A stretch of DNA of 38,497 nucleotides from Gemmatimonadota bacterium (GCA_947461225.1 CANHJV010000015.1:1-38497); one strand, 5' to 3'; numbered from the stretch's first letter, positions 1-9,458 are shown. The notes: generated by a model from the letters alone, not told the origin. Program-made: numbers and translations.

Positions 1-801
1 AAATTCTTCGATCGCGGCGGACGCTACATGTCGCTGGCGCACAACGGCCACAGCCAGCTCTCCGACTCGAACACCGGAGAACGCGACGGCGTGTGGCTGC
101 ACAACGGCCTGAGCCCGCTCGGTAAGCAAGTCATTCTGGAAATGAATCGTCTCGGCATGATGATCGACGTGTCGCACCCGTCCAAGCAATCGATGCTGCA
201 GACCATCGCCATCTCGAAGGCGCCGATCATCGCGTCGCATTCGGGTGTGCGCGCGATCTGCAATCACAGCCGCAACATGGACGACGAGCAGCTGCAGGCG
301 CTGAAGAAGAACGGCGGTGTGATTCAACTCGTGGCCTTCAACAGCTACGTCAAGTGCGACCCCACGCGTGACCTGCCGCGCGAACAGGCACGTGCCGCCG
401 CGATGACCGATCTGCGCACCGAATTCGGCATCACGGCCACCGATCGCCGCGAACAGCAGGCGCAAATTCAGGCGCTCGCCGACGAGAAGCGCAACGCGTA
501 TCTGGCGAAGCAGGAAGACATCACCGCACGCCGCTATCCGTCGGATCCGCCGGCGAACGTGAAGGACTTCGTAAACCATATCGACTACGTGGTGAAGCTC
601 ATCGGCATCGACCACGTGGGCATCAGCTCCGACTTCGACGGCGGCGGCGGCGTGGACGGCTGGCGCAGTGCGTCGGAATCATTGAACGTCACGGCAGAAC
701 TCGTACGCCGCGGGTATTCGAAGAGCGAGATCGAGAAGATCTGGGGCGGGAATCTGCTGCGGGTGATGGAGCGCGTCGAAAAGGCCGCGACAGCGAAGTA
801 A
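1..801 (+). CDS. Membrane dipeptidase, peptidase family M19 (5' partial)
   Basis: The reading frame is open from base 1, so the N-terminal part of the gene lies outside the window. The visible 266 residues are the C-terminal part of an M19 (renal dipeptidase-like) zinc metallopeptidase, a family that hydrolyses dipeptides. Conserved stretches include RYMSLAHNGH near the left edge, IDVSHPSK, the block IIASHSGVRAICNHSRN that supplies His and Arg residues typical of the active site, and IDHVGISSDFDG near the C terminus, with the family's terminal Asp. The C-terminal segment GNLLRVMERVE is also typical of the family. Whether the protein is exported cannot be seen because the N terminus is missing. 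The gene converges on the SNF2 helicase, and its last codons form one arm of a heptad inverted repeat. Confidence 0.93.
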   Translation, partial: KFFDRGGRYMSLAHNGHSQLSDSNTGERDGVWLHNGLSPLGKQVILEMNRLGMMIDVSHPSKQSMLQTIAISKAPIIASHSGVRAICNHSRNMDDEQLQALKKNGGVIQLVAFNSYVKCDPTRDLPREQARAAAMTDLRTEFGITATDRREQQAQIQALADEKRNAYLAKQEDITARRYPSDPPANVKDFVNHIDYVVKLIGIDHVGISSDFDGGGGVDGWRSASESLNVTAELVRRGYSKSEIEKIWGGNLLRVMERVEKAATAK

Positions 802-868
802 GGAGTATGGAGTAGGGGGTACGGAGAGTGCGACTCCCTACTCCGTACCCCGTACTCCCTACTTCGCC
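794..868. repeat. Imperfect inverted repeat of GGAGTA-type heptads at a convergent gene junction
   Basis: The left arm (about 794-825) and the right arm (about 841-867) are reverse complements apart from one extra heptad and a few mismatches. Both arms begin with the same 8-base string GCGAAGTA and consist of 7-base units of the form NGGNGTA. The element spans the stop region of the dipeptidase gene and reaches the stop of the helicase gene. It could fold into a long hairpin and act as a bidirectional terminator. That role is inference, since there is no clear T-tract. Confidence 0.7.
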
Positions 869-869
869 G

Positions 870-3800
870 TTACCCCAGCAGCAGCTGCAGCTCCTCTCTC
901 CCCACCCCTGCCAGCCCGCCCTTGTCCTCGCTGAGAATGGCGTCGGCCAGCGCCCGCTTGCTGGCCTGCAGCTCGAGGATCTTCGACTCGATCGTGTCGC
1001 GCGCCACCACACGCGTGGCGATGACCTGATTGGTCTGCCCGATACGGTGCGCGCGGTCGATCGCCTGTGCTTCCACCGCCGGATTCCACCACGGATCGAG
1101 CAGATACACATACTCGGCCGCCGTGAGATTCAGCCCGTGTCCGCCCGCCTTGAGGCTGATCAGGAACAGCGGCGGGCCATCGGCCGACTGGAACCGATCC
1201 ACGCGGGCCTGACGGTCACGCGTGCGTCCATCGAGGTACTCGTACGGCACTTCGAGCGCATCGAGACGCGCCCGCAGCAAGGACAGAAAGCTCGTGAACT
1301 GCGAGAACACCAAGACCTTGTTGCCCTCGGCTGCGATCTCCTGCAACGCTGGCACCACCGCGTCGAGTTTGGCCGACGGCAGCGACGCCTTGGTGGGATC
1401 GACCAGCGCCGGATGACAGGCCGCCTGCCGTAGCCGCAGCAGCGCTTCGAGAATGTGCATGCGCGACTTGCCAATGCCGTCGCGCTCGACGCGATCGAGC
1501 AGGCTGGTGGCGTATTGATTCCGCAGCTGCTCATAGAACGCGCGCTGCTTGGGCTCGAGCTCCACTTCAATCGTCTGCTCGATACGGGCCGGCAGTTCCT
1601 TCGCCACCATGGCCTTTGTGCGTCGCAATACCACCGGCCGCAGCGCACGCGAGAGTAGCTCCTGCGCCGAAACACCCGTGCCAGGCGGCATGCCGGGGCG
1701 CAATGCCGCCAACGTGCGCGTGGCTGAGCTGAAGGTCGTGGCCGCACCCAGCATGCCCGGATTGAGGAACTCAAACAGACTCCAAAGTTCCTCGATGCGA
1801 TTCTCGATCGGTGTGCCGCTCAACGCCAGCCGATGATCGGCCTGCAACAACCGACACGCCTTGGCGGTCGCGGTGCCGGCATTTTTGATCGCCTGCGCCT
1901 CGTCGAGAATCACGTAGTCGAAGCGGCGCGAGCCGAGGCGGGCGATATCGCGGCGCAACGTGCCGTAGGTCGTGATCGCCAAGTGCGCGTCGACCGTGTC
2001 GAGATCCTCGACCGACCGTTCGGCGTGACTGAGATCGTGCACCTTGAGCTGCGGCGTGAAGCGGGCGGCTTCGCGTACCCAGTTGAACACGAGCGAACGC
2101 GGGACCACCAGCAACGACATGCCAATGCCTTCTTCGCGTCGCGCTTCGAGCATGGCCAGCACCTGGATTGTCTTGCCCAAACCCATGTCGTCGGCCAGAC
2201 ATCCGCCCAGTGCGAAGCGACGCAGAAAGCCGAACCACGACAGCCCCTCTTCCTGATAGCCGCGCAACGTGCCCACAAATCCACGCGGTACCGGGATCGC
2301 GTTGATCCCTTGGAACTTCTTAAGCTCCGCACGACCCGAGGCGAGCGTTTCGTCCACATCGACATCAGGCAAGGCGGCCAGCAGCACATCGAGCAACGCG
2401 AGCTGCGACGACCGGAACCGGATGCCATCACCACGACGCACACCAATCGCCAAGAGCGCGCGCAGCTCGTCGAGCGATTCATCCGGAAGAAAGCCGATCA
2501 CGCCGTTGCCGAACTCGATGAGCTCAGAGCCTTCGTCCATTGCCGTGAGCAGCTGAGCCAGCGTGAGCTCATGGTCGCCATACCGCAGCGTCCCGGTGAG
2601 ATCAAACCAGTCGATGCCCGAGGCCACACGCACCTGCAACGGACTCGGCGCCACGAACGTGGCCCCGTCGGACTCGATGAGCCATCCGTCGCGCACGAGC
2701 GTGGAGATTAACCGCGGCAACGTATGCGGCTGCACCACGAGCGACATGCGGCTCTCGGCGTACGAGTACATCTCCTGCGCGCCGAGCGCCCGGAGGCGCG
2801 TCATCGCGTTGCGTTCGGCCGCCGCGCGACGGCGATAGAGCGTGCGGGTCTTCTTGTCGAAGCACGTGGAGGCCGTGGACGCCGCGTCCACGAACTCCGA
2901 GCCGTAACGAAAACGCAGCGTGAGCCACGACGGCGACGCGCGCCACGATCCGGCGCCACTGGCGACCCGCACCATCGGGACCGGGGCCGCATCGCTCTCG
3001 ATGTGCATTTCGCCGGCCGGCAACGACAAGCGCGGCATGTTGGGCAGCGCATGGTATTCGGCCAGGAACGCCGACGGATCATCGCCCAGTTCGAACTCAC
3101 CCGCCGTCCACAGCTTTTGCACCAGCGGCCACACCTGATCGCTGTCGAGGCGCGACAGCGTCGTACCGAACAGCACGAGTCCCGACTCGTGAAGCCAATT
3201 CGCCTCGCTGAGTGGACGCACGACGTCGTCGCGCAGCAGCTCGCCCACCAACTGGTACTGGTCGGGCGTGGGTCGATCGAGCCGCATGGCGACCTGCCAC
3301 GGCGTCGCATCGTCCCACGAGATCATGCGTGCATCGAGCGACGGCCGATTGCTGCGCAACCGAGCGCGGCCGGTCTCGCAGATCATCTGCAGGGTGGTGC
3401 GGTACGCGCGCGGGCGCACGATGAATCCACCGGTGGGCATCGTGGCGATACCCTGAGCATCCGAGCTGCCGAGCAGCATCTCAGCAATCTGCCGATCGAT
3501 CGGATCGGGCGCGTTGCACCACGCATCGATGGAGTACTGAAAGTGCTTCGGCTCTTCCCAGACGCTGTCACGATCGCGGCGCTGTGTCGTGATCTCCACC
3601 CGCACGCCACGATGCTGCGCGCTCTCGGTGAGATGCAGGAGATACACGATACGTCGATCGCCAGGGAGCGACGTGGCCCGGTTCGTGATGCGCGTTTCGG
3701 TGAACACCGAGCGCTGGCGACCACTCGTGTCACGTAACGCCGTCTGCCACTCCGGTGCGGGGGTGGACTTCGTCTCGAGGGCCCGCGGCTGCGGCTTCAT

Positions 3801-4142
3801 CACCGCGAGCACGTGGCGCTCGAAGGTGACCTGCGGCTCCGCATTGGACGACGCGGCGGTCTCGAGCAGCGGCGCCAGCGTGCCCTGTGCGTCCAGCACA
3901 CGCAACAGCGCCCACAGATGTTTGCAAGCGCCATGCTCCTGCCCGTGCGGGCAGGTACAGCCCAGGTGTAGACGCCCCGGGCGCGGGCGCAGGAACACTC
4001 CATACGTGCGAGTGCCCTGCACCGCGGCGGTGGCCGCAACGGCATCGACGTGCTCGAGGGTGAGCACGAAGGGATCGATGTACGCTTCCCCGCGTTCGCG
4101 TACATCCGGCGGAAAGCACTGCTCAAGCAAGACGGGAATCAT
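870..4142 (-). CDS. SWIM zinc-finger protein with SNF2-family helicase domain
   Basis: This 1090-residue protein starts with a SWIM zinc finger (Cys62, Cys64, Cys73, His75 in a CxC...CxH arrangement). A long family-specific middle region follows, then a SNF2/Swi2 ATPase in the C-terminal 450 residues. Visible helicase motifs are DDMGLGKT (motif I, about residue 650), ILDEAQ (motif II, about 747), SGTPIENR (motif III, about 775), FSQFTSF (motif IV region), LKAGGHGLNLT (motif V) and DRAHRIGQ (motif VI, about 1032). It is therefore a DNA- or RNA-dependent ATPase/translocase of the HepA/RapA superfamily, probably cytoplasmic. SWIM-SNF2 fusions are common in bacteria, but their substrates are mostly unknown. 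RapA-like transcription recycling is possible but not shown. The start ATG at 4142 is the first in frame and lies 37 bp from the tex stop, so tex and this gene may be co-transcribed. Confidence 0.93.
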   Translation of the reverse strand: MIPVLLEQCFPPDVRERGEAYIDPFVLTLEHVDAVAATAAVQGTRTYGVFLRPRPGRLHLGCTCPHGQEHGACKHLWALLRVLDAQGTLAPLLETAASSNAEPQVTFERHVLAVMKPQPRALETKSTPAPEWQTALRDTSGRQRSVFTETRITNRATSLPGDRRIVYLLHLTESAQHRGVRVEITTQRRDRDSVWEEPKHFQYSIDAWCNAPDPIDRQIAEMLLGSSDAQGIATMPTGGFIVRPRAYRTTLQMICETGRARLRSNRPSLDARMISWDDATPWQVAMRLDRPTPDQYQLVGELLRDDVVRPLSEANWLHESGLVLFGTTLSRLDSDQVWPLVQKLWTAGEFELGDDPSAFLAEYHALPNMPRLSLPAGEMHIESDAAPVPMVRVASGAGSWRASPSWLTLRFRYGSEFVDAASTASTCFDKKTRTLYRRRAAAERNAMTRLRALGAQEMYSYAESRMSLVVQPHTLPRLISTLVRDGWLIESDGATFVAPSPLQVRVASGIDWFDLTGTLRYGDHELTLAQLLTAMDEGSELIEFGNGVIGFLPDESLDELRALLAIGVRRGDGIRFRSSQLALLDVLLAALPDVDVDETLASGRAELKKFQGINAIPVPRGFVGTLRGYQEEGLSWFGFLRRFALGGCLADDMGLGKTIQVLAMLEARREEGIGMSLLVVPRSLVFNWVREAARFTPQLKVHDLSHAERSVEDLDTVDAHLAITTYGTLRRDIARLGSRRFDYVILDEAQAIKNAGTATAKACRLLQADHRLALSGTPIENRIEELWSLFEFLNPGMLGAATTFSSATRTLAALRPGMPPGTGVSAQELLSRALRPVVLRRTKAMVAKELPARIEQTIEVELEPKQRAFYEQLRNQYATSLLDRVERDGIGKSRMHILEALLRLRQAACHPALVDPTKASLPSAKLDAVVPALQEIAAEGNKVLVFSQFTSFLSLLRARLDALEVPYEYLDGRTRDRQARVDRFQSADGPPLFLISLKAGGHGLNLTAAEYVYLLDPWWNPAVEAQAIDRAHRIGQTNQVIATRVVARDTIESKILELQASKRALADAILSEDKGGLAGVGREELQLLLG

Positions 4143-4179
4143 GACCAGCGAAGTCTAACCATGACTCCTCCAACGGCTG

Positions 4180-6528
4180 CTACTTGAAGCGAATCCCGTT
4201 GGGGGCAACGGCACCCTTGGTCGGTACGAAGGGCTTGGCTGCCGGTTTAGTGCCTGGCACCGGCCGCGCCGGACCGCGATTGTTGGCCGTCACGTCACGC
4301 CGAGTCCCCCCTTCACCCCGCTCGCCACCACCCTGCGGCTTGCCCACACCACTGCCGCCGTCGCTGCGCATGCTGAGAGCGATGCGACCACGGGCCAGAT
4401 CGATGGCCTGCACCGTCACCTTGACCTTCTGTCCGACCTTCACCGCGTCGTTGGGGTCCTTGATGTAGCGATCGGCCAGCTGGCTCACATGCACCAGGCC
4501 ATCCTGGTGCACGCCGATGTCCACGAAGGCACCGAACGCCACGATGTTCGTGACCACGCCCTCGAGCACCATGCCCGGCAGCAGATCGGACGGCTTCTGA
4601 ATGTCATCCCGGAAGGCGGGCGGCTCGAAGGCGGCTCGCGGGTCGCGACCCGGCTTTTTCAGCTCAGCGACGATGTCCCGCAGCGTGGGCATACCGACAT
4701 CGTCGCTCACGTACTTGGCCAGCTCGATCGAGTCCACCAGCGACTCATTGCCCACCATCGAGCTCACATCGGCCTTGAGATCCTTGGCCATGCGCTCCAC
4801 GAGCGAATAGCGCTCGGGGTGCACCGCACTCGAATCGAGCGGATGCACACCACCACGTACCCGAAGGAACCCAGCCGCCTGCTCGAACGCCTTGGCGCCC
4901 AGACGCGGGACATCCTTGAGGTCGGCGCGAGACGTGAGACGGCCCCGCTGATCGCGCAGCGCCACGATGGCCTGGGCGAGTCCGGGGCCGATACCGGCCA
5001 CGTAGCCCAGCAAAGCGGCCGAGGCGGTATTCACTTCGACGCCCACACGATTCACGCAGCTTTCCACGATATCGTCGAGGCGCTGCTTGAGCCGCGACTG
5101 ATTCACGTCGTGTTGGTACTGGCCCACCCCGATGCTCTTGGGGTCGATCTTCACCAGCTCAGCCAACGGATCCTGCAAGCGACGGGCGATTGAGACCGCG
5201 CCACGCAACGACACGTCGAGCTCGGGGAATTCGGCGCGCGCGAGATCAGAGGCCGAGTACACCGACGCCCCTGCCTCATTCACCACGACCACCTGCGGGC
5301 GCTCACCACCCGCCGGCGGATCGAGCTCCCGCATGGCGGCCTTGGTCAGATTTTCCGTCTCGCGGCTGGCCGTCCCATTGCCGATCGCGATGAGCTCCGG
5401 CGTGAAGCGCTGTAGCAGCATCCGAATCGCCCCGGCGAACCGGTCTTCCTGATGCAGATACAACGTGTCGGTGTGCAACAACGCACCCGTAGCGCTGACC
5501 ACGGCCACTTTCACACCCGTGCGGAAGCCCGGGTCGAGGCCGATCACGCGCTTCTCACCGGCCGGTGACGACAACAACAGCTGTTCGAGATTGCGACCGA
5601 AAATCGTGATGGCTTCATCGTCGGCGCGTGTCTTGAGCTCCACGCGCAGTTCCACTTCGATCGCGGGCGACAGCAGGCGCTTGTAGGCATCGGTGGCCAC
5701 CAGCGTCAGCTGCTGCGACGCCGTGCGGTTACCGATCACTTCACGCGCCATGCGGGCATTGATCTCTTCGACCGGCGCTTCCACCCGCCACATCAACTCG
5801 CCTTCGGTTTCACCGCGACGGATCGCCAGCATGCGATGGCTGGGAATCGTGCCCAGCGACTCGGCGTAGTCGAAGTAATCCTTGAACTTCGATTCGTCGC
5901 TGGCCTTGCCGGTCATCACGCTGCTTTTCACGACCCCCTTCGCGCGCGTGATCTCGCGCACCCAACCACGGATAAGCGCGTCCTCCGCCACCTGTTCGGA
6001 TAGGATGTCACGCGCTCCCAGCAATGCCGCCTCGACGGTCGGCACTTCCGACGGCTTTCCGTCGACCTCTGGGAGCAAGTACGCCGCTGCCGACGCCAGT
6101 GCGGCGTCATCATCGAGCGATCCGTTCCACAATCCTTCCGCCAACGGCCCGAGTCCGCGTTCGCGCGCGATCATGGCGCGCGTGCGACGCTTGGGCTTGA
6201 AGGGCAGATAGAGATCTTCGAGGGCCTGCTTGGTATCCGCCGACAGAATCGACGCCTTGAGTCTGTCGTCGAGCTTCCCCTGTTCGTCGATGCTCTTCAG
6301 TACCGCCGCGCGGCGATCCTCGAGTTCGTTCAGGTATTCGGCGCGCTCGCGCACATCGCGCAGCTGCACCTCGTCGAGACCACCAGTCATCTCCTTGCGG
6401 TAGCGAGCGACGAACGGCAGGGTGGCCCCCTCAGCGAAGAGCGCGAGGGTGCGCTGAACCTGTTGCGGATTCAGCGAGAGTTCCGTCGCAACGCGTGCGA
6501 CGATGGCGGGAGCGATCGTATCAGTCAT
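4180..6528 (-). CDS. tex: Tex-family transcription accessory protein (S1 RNA-binding)
   Basis: This 782-residue protein has the standard length and layout of Tex/YhgF. It has an N-terminal Tex domain (the segment LPFVARYRKEMTGGLDEVQL is diagnostic) and a YqgF/RNase H-like fold starting at VIGLDPGFRTG (about residue 335). Next come helix-hairpin-helix repeats around GYVAGIGPGLAQAIV and DVPRLGAKAFEQ, and a C-terminal S1 domain (VLEGVVTNIVAFGAFVDIG ... HVSQL, about 650-715). A Gly/Arg/Pro-rich tail of about 50 residues follows. Tex binds nucleic acid and influences transcription in the cytoplasm. The protein appears intact. Start ATG at 6528 matches the family N terminus. It lies upstream of the SNF2 gene on the same strand with a 37-bp gap. 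Confidence 0.96.
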   Translation of the reverse strand: MTDTIAPAIVARVATELSLNPQQVQRTLALFAEGATLPFVARYRKEMTGGLDEVQLRDVRERAEYLNELEDRRAAVLKSIDEQGKLDDRLKASILSADTKQALEDLYLPFKPKRRTRAMIARERGLGPLAEGLWNGSLDDDAALASAAAYLLPEVDGKPSEVPTVEAALLGARDILSEQVAEDALIRGWVREITRAKGVVKSSVMTGKASDESKFKDYFDYAESLGTIPSHRMLAIRRGETEGELMWRVEAPVEEINARMAREVIGNRTASQQLTLVATDAYKRLLSPAIEVELRVELKTRADDEAITIFGRNLEQLLLSSPAGEKRVIGLDPGFRTGVKVAVVSATGALLHTDTLYLHQEDRFAGAIRMLLQRFTPELIAIGNGTASRETENLTKAAMRELDPPAGGERPQVVVVNEAGASVYSASDLARAEFPELDVSLRGAVSIARRLQDPLAELVKIDPKSIGVGQYQHDVNQSRLKQRLDDIVESCVNRVGVEVNTASAALLGYVAGIGPGLAQAIVALRDQRGRLTSRADLKDVPRLGAKAFEQAAGFLRVRGGVHPLDSSAVHPERYSLVERMAKDLKADVSSMVGNESLVDSIELAKYVSDDVGMPTLRDIVAELKKPGRDPRAAFEPPAFRDDIQKPSDLLPGMVLEGVVTNIVAFGAFVDIGVHQDGLVHVSQLADRYIKDPNDAVKVGQKVKVTVQAIDLARGRIALSMRSDGGSGVGKPQGGGERGEGGTRRDVTANNRGPARPVPGTKPAAKPFVPTKGAVAPNGIRFK

Positions 6529-6649
6529 GTGCGCGGATTCTATGCGTCAGGCGAACTGAATTCCACGGCTTGCGTTTTTCGCCCTCCGTGCGCATCGGTG
6601 CTGTCCAACATCCGCTCGTCCACCGCGCGAGCAGCCACGACCCTGTACG

Positions 6650-7615
6650 CTAGTTGCAGCCTGCGACCGCGCTCTCCCAGAGCACCCGCCACCCGGTCTT
6701 CCCGCGCGTCAGGACCGCGGCACCCAGCGCCACGCCATCATCGCGACCAAACAACAGGCGGACATCGGGTGCGCCGACATTCCGGAAGGCGAGCAGGGGC
6801 TCGGCGACCACGAGCTCTTCCTCATGACCGGCTGCGCGCTCGTGCCATGCCACGGTCCACGCCGTCGCGTTATCGCCGATCGCATCGACGACGACCACCA
6901 AGCGTTCTTCCTTCGGATCGTCTTCTTGATTCACGCGGCGGGCCAGCGTCGCCACAATGAACGCGGTGTCGAGCCCGCGCGTGCGCCATGCACGCAGCAC
7001 CACGAATGGCAGTCCACGGAACGTGCTGCTGGTATCGTCGGCCAATCCCGACGCGAGGCGCGTGAGATCGGTCGCCAGCCGAGCGGAATCGCGCGACGCG
7101 AGCCCTTCGATCGAATCGAGGGGGATGGCCGTGACACGTCCCATCGCGAAGGCCGCCGTCCACGGCGCGACGGTGACACCGGCGTCCACCGCGAGGCGCG
7201 CCACCGGCCAGGCGGTGCAGCCTTCGTCCACGCGCGGCGCCCCTTCCACTGTGAGTCGCGCCACGCCGACTTTGCCGCTTCGCGCGAACAGCTCGATGCG
7301 GCCGTCGGCTGACGCCGCACCGATGCCGGCCGTGTCACCGACAGTCAGCTCGCTGGCATCGGGACGAAGCAGCGAGCCAGCCATGAGGCCACCGTCCACC
7401 GTGGGGAGCACCACGAATGGCCCCGCACCCGCGTCCCACCCGCTACTGGACACGGTCGTGGCCACGCTGTCCGCATTGCCGGGTCCACCAGCGGCGGACG
7501 CCGAATCCGCATTCGACGACGAGGGACGGCGATCGCAGGCGACCAGCGTCAACAGCGCCACCACCCCCGCGATGAGTCGCACGGGACGCCGAGTATCACG
7601 ACGGCTGCTACGCAT
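6650..7615 (-). CDS. Predicted lipoprotein of unknown function
   Basis: From the ATG at 7615 the protein has 321 residues. It begins with a basic n-region (RRDTRR), a hydrophobic stretch and the lipobox LVAC (Cys27), so it is very likely a lipid-anchored envelope protein. A Ser/Ala/Gly-rich linker follows, then a soluble domain with no motif I recognise. Several segments look like beta-strand pairs, for example WTVAWHERAAGHEEELVVAEPLLAFRN. Another ATG at 7636 would add seven residues before the same signal peptide. Longer readings to 7849 would run into the divergent MFS gene and lose the signal peptide, so I rejected them. Neither start has a clear ribosome-binding site. Confidence 0.75.
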   Translation of the reverse strand: MRSSRRDTRRPVRLIAGVVALLTLVACDRRPSSSNADSASAAGGPGNADSVATTVSSSGWDAGAGPFVVLPTVDGGLMAGSLLRPDASELTVGDTAGIGAASADGRIELFARSGKVGVARLTVEGAPRVDEGCTAWPVARLAVDAGVTVAPWTAAFAMGRVTAIPLDSIEGLASRDSARLATDLTRLASGLADDTSSTFRGLPFVVLRAWRTRGLDTAFIVATLARRVNQEDDPKEERLVVVVDAIGDNATAWTVAWHERAAGHEEELVVAEPLLAFRNVGAPDVRLLFGRDDGVALGAAVLTRGKTGWRVLWESAVAGCN

Positions 7616-7645
7616 GGAAAAACGGAGGTACGTCATGCAGCGTAC

Positions 7646-7677
7646 TGGACAGCGTGGGTGTAAGCACGGACTATAAT
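7646..7677 (+). promoter_or_regulatory. Possible promoter for the MFS transporter gene
   Basis: A perfect TATAAT is present at 7672-7677. The best -35 candidate is TGGACA at 7646-7651, but the 20-base spacing is long. Transcription would start near 7684, about 40 bases before the transporter ATG and just at a tiny ORF. Confidence 0.45.
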
Positions 7678-7684
7678 CTGCCGC

Positions 7685-7732
7685 ATGGTGATGCCCATTA
7701 CGAGACTCCTGACCAAGACTGCTCATGACTGA
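7685..7732 (+). CDS. Possible 15-codon leader ORF overlapping the MFS start
   Basis: An ATG at 7685 opens a 15-residue ORF whose stop TGA (7730-7732) overlaps the beginning of the transporter gene (ATG at 7725). It lies just downstream of the TATAAT box, so it could couple translation to the transporter or be a chance ORF. There is no recognisable peptide sequence and no clear ribosome-binding site. Confidence 0.2.
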   Translation: MVMPITRLLTKTAHD

Positions 7733-9092
7733 TGCCCGCACGGGATCCTGGAAGGGATTATTGAACGCACTCGGCCTGCATCGATCCGAGTTGCGTGCCT
7801 GGGCAATGTACGACTGGGCCGTGTCCTCCATGCAGACCGTGATCACCACGGCGGTGTTCCCGATCTACTTCATTCAAGTGGCCGGCGCTGATCGTACCCC
7901 TGAAGCCGCCACCCAATCGCTGGGCTACGCCAACACCGTCGCGGCCATCGTGATCGCACTGCTGGCACCGATTCTCGGGGCGGTCGCCGACTTCAAAGCG
8001 GCCAAGAAACGCTTCCTGTTCGCGTTCATGCTGATCGGTGTCGTGGCCACCGCGGGCATGTTCTTCATCGATCGCGGTGAATTGCTGTTCGCCTCCGCAC
8101 TGTTCGTGCTGTCGATCGCTGGTGCCACCGGCAGCATGACGTTTTATGAAGCGTTGCTGCCCCACATCGCCACTGAGGAGGAGATCGATCGGGTGTCCAC
8201 CGCCGCCTACGCCATCGGGTATATCGGCGGCGGACTGCTCCTGGCCATCAATCTGGCATGGATCAGCAATCCCGGGTTGCTGGGACTTCCCAGCGGCGAC
8301 GGCATCACGGCCGATCAGGCCACGCTGCCGGCGCGACTGGCCTTCGTCTCGGTCGGTGTGTGGTGGCTGCTCTTCTCGATCCCGGTGATGCGCACCGTCC
8401 CGGAACCGCCGCGGACGATCGAGTCTGATGAAAGATCGACCGCCAACCCGTTCACGGTCGCCTTCTCCCGACTGGGTGAAACGCTGCGCGAGATGCGCCA
8501 GTACAAACAGGCGTTCCTCGCCATGCTCGCGTTCACGATCTACAACGACGGCATTCAGACCATCATCAAGATGGCGACGGCCTTCGGTACCGAAATCGGC
8601 ATCGCGCGGCCCGCGCTGATCAAGGCGATTCTGCTCGTGCAATTCGTGGGCATTCCGTTCGCCTTCGCGTTCGGCACGCTGGCTGGCAAGCTGGGGGCGA
8701 AACGCTCGATCTTCCTCGGACTCGTGGTCTACACGGGCATCTGCATGTATGCCTACGGGATTCACACCGAGCGCGAGTTCTACATCCTCGCCGTGCTCGT
8801 CGGACTGGTGCAGGGCGGCACGCAGGCGCTCAGCCGCTCGCTCTTCGCGAGCATGGTGCCGAAGCACAAGAGCGGCGAGTTCTTCGGCTTCTACTCCGTG
8901 TTCGAGAAGTTCGGCGGCATTCTCGGACCGCTGGTGTTCGCCATCGCCATCGGACAGACGGGCAGCAGCCGCGGCGCGATTCTCTGGGTCATCGCCTTTT
9001 TCGTGATCGGCGGCGCCCTTCTGGCCAAGGTCAACGTGAAGGAAGGCGAACGCGCCGCCCGCGAGGGCAACATGAATCTTCGTGCGGTGTAA
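7725..9092 (+). CDS. UMF1-family MFS transporter (Atg22-like)
   Basis: This 455-residue polytopic membrane protein has about 12 predicted hydrophobic segments. The opening segment (ELRAWAMYDWAVSSMQTVITTAVFPIYF) is the hallmark of the UMF1/Atg22 branch of the major facilitator superfamily. Other typical stretches are APILGAVADFKAAKKR (loop 2-3 signature) and LVQGGTQALSRSLFASMVPKHKSGEFFGFYSVFEKFGGILGP. The fungal relative Atg22 exports amino acids from the vacuole. The substrate of bacterial members is generally unknown, so none is assigned. The ATG at 7725 was chosen because the YDWA motif begins about 30 residues later, as in the family. The gene is divergent from the lipoprotein gene. Confidence 0.92.
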   Translation: MTDARTGSWKGLLNALGLHRSELRAWAMYDWAVSSMQTVITTAVFPIYFIQVAGADRTPEAATQSLGYANTVAAIVIALLAPILGAVADFKAAKKRFLFAFMLIGVVATAGMFFIDRGELLFASALFVLSIAGATGSMTFYEALLPHIATEEEIDRVSTAAYAIGYIGGGLLLAINLAWISNPGLLGLPSGDGITADQATLPARLAFVSVGVWWLLFSIPVMRTVPEPPRTIESDERSTANPFTVAFSRLGETLREMRQYKQAFLAMLAFTIYNDGIQTIIKMATAFGTEIGIARPALIKAILLVQFVGIPFAFAFGTLAGKLGAKRSIFLGLVVYTGICMYAYGIHTEREFYILAVLVGLVQGGTQALSRSLFASMVPKHKSGEFFGFYSVFEKFGGILGPLVFAIAIGQTGSSRGAILWVIAFFVIGGALLAKVNVKEGERAAREGNMNLRAV

Positions 9093-9146
9093 CGCGTGCG
9101 GCTGCAGGGGGAGCTGGCGGCGGATCGCTGAGAGCGGTTTCCGTTC

Positions 9147-9458
9147 TTATCCTGCCGTGCTCAGCAGCCGCTCGTCTACCGGCGGATACACGGGACCACC
9201 GAGATCCCAGTGCCAGGCCTCGCGGCGCACATCGGTGCGCGGATCGCGCAACGGCTTGTACTGCAGGCGGCTCGCGGGAATCCCCACCGCTTCGCCGTAA
9301 ACCAGTAACCGCGCGCGATCGGTGCTCACGAAGTGCACCATGGGGCGGCCAAGCCAGACGTGCCGGTGTAACCACAGCCCGCCGTCCATCGCGTGAATCA
9401 TCCCCTCGCGACGTTTCCGGAACTCGCGCGCACCGGATGCGAAGGTGACCTCCCGCAT
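9147..9458 (-). CDS. Small protein of unknown function
   Basis: About 103 residues from the ATG at 9458. The frame stays open upstream to a TTG at 9518, and another ATG lies at 9401 next to a GAGGGG string. Visible features are a conserved-looking middle (MIHAMDGGLWLHRHVWLGRPMVHF), basic residues, and a C-terminal block WHWDLGGPVYPPVDERLL. There is no signal peptide and no membrane segment. It faintly resembles short DUF4031-type proteins in size and in the VYGEAVGIPASRLQYKPL stretch, but I could not confirm this. It ends 54 bp from the stop of the convergent transporter gene. Confidence 0.55.
   Translation of the reverse strand: MREVTFASGAREFRKRREGMIHAMDGGLWLHRHVWLGRPMVHFVSTDRARLLVYGEAVGIPASRLQYKPLRDPRTDVRREAWHWDLGGPVYPPVDERLLSTAG

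Noticed and set aside
1833-2711. 292-codon plus-strand ORF inside the SNF2 gene
   Set aside because: The helicase motifs on the minus strand are unmistakable. This frame has no conserved motif.
7637-7849. N-terminal extension of the lipoprotein ORF to 7849
   Set aside because: It would place 71 or more residues before a good signal peptide and overlap the divergent transporter gene.
7758-8867. 369-codon minus-strand ORF antisense to the MFS gene
   Set aside because: It has the charged, low-complexity makeup of a shadow frame, while the plus strand codes for a clear 12-helix transporter.
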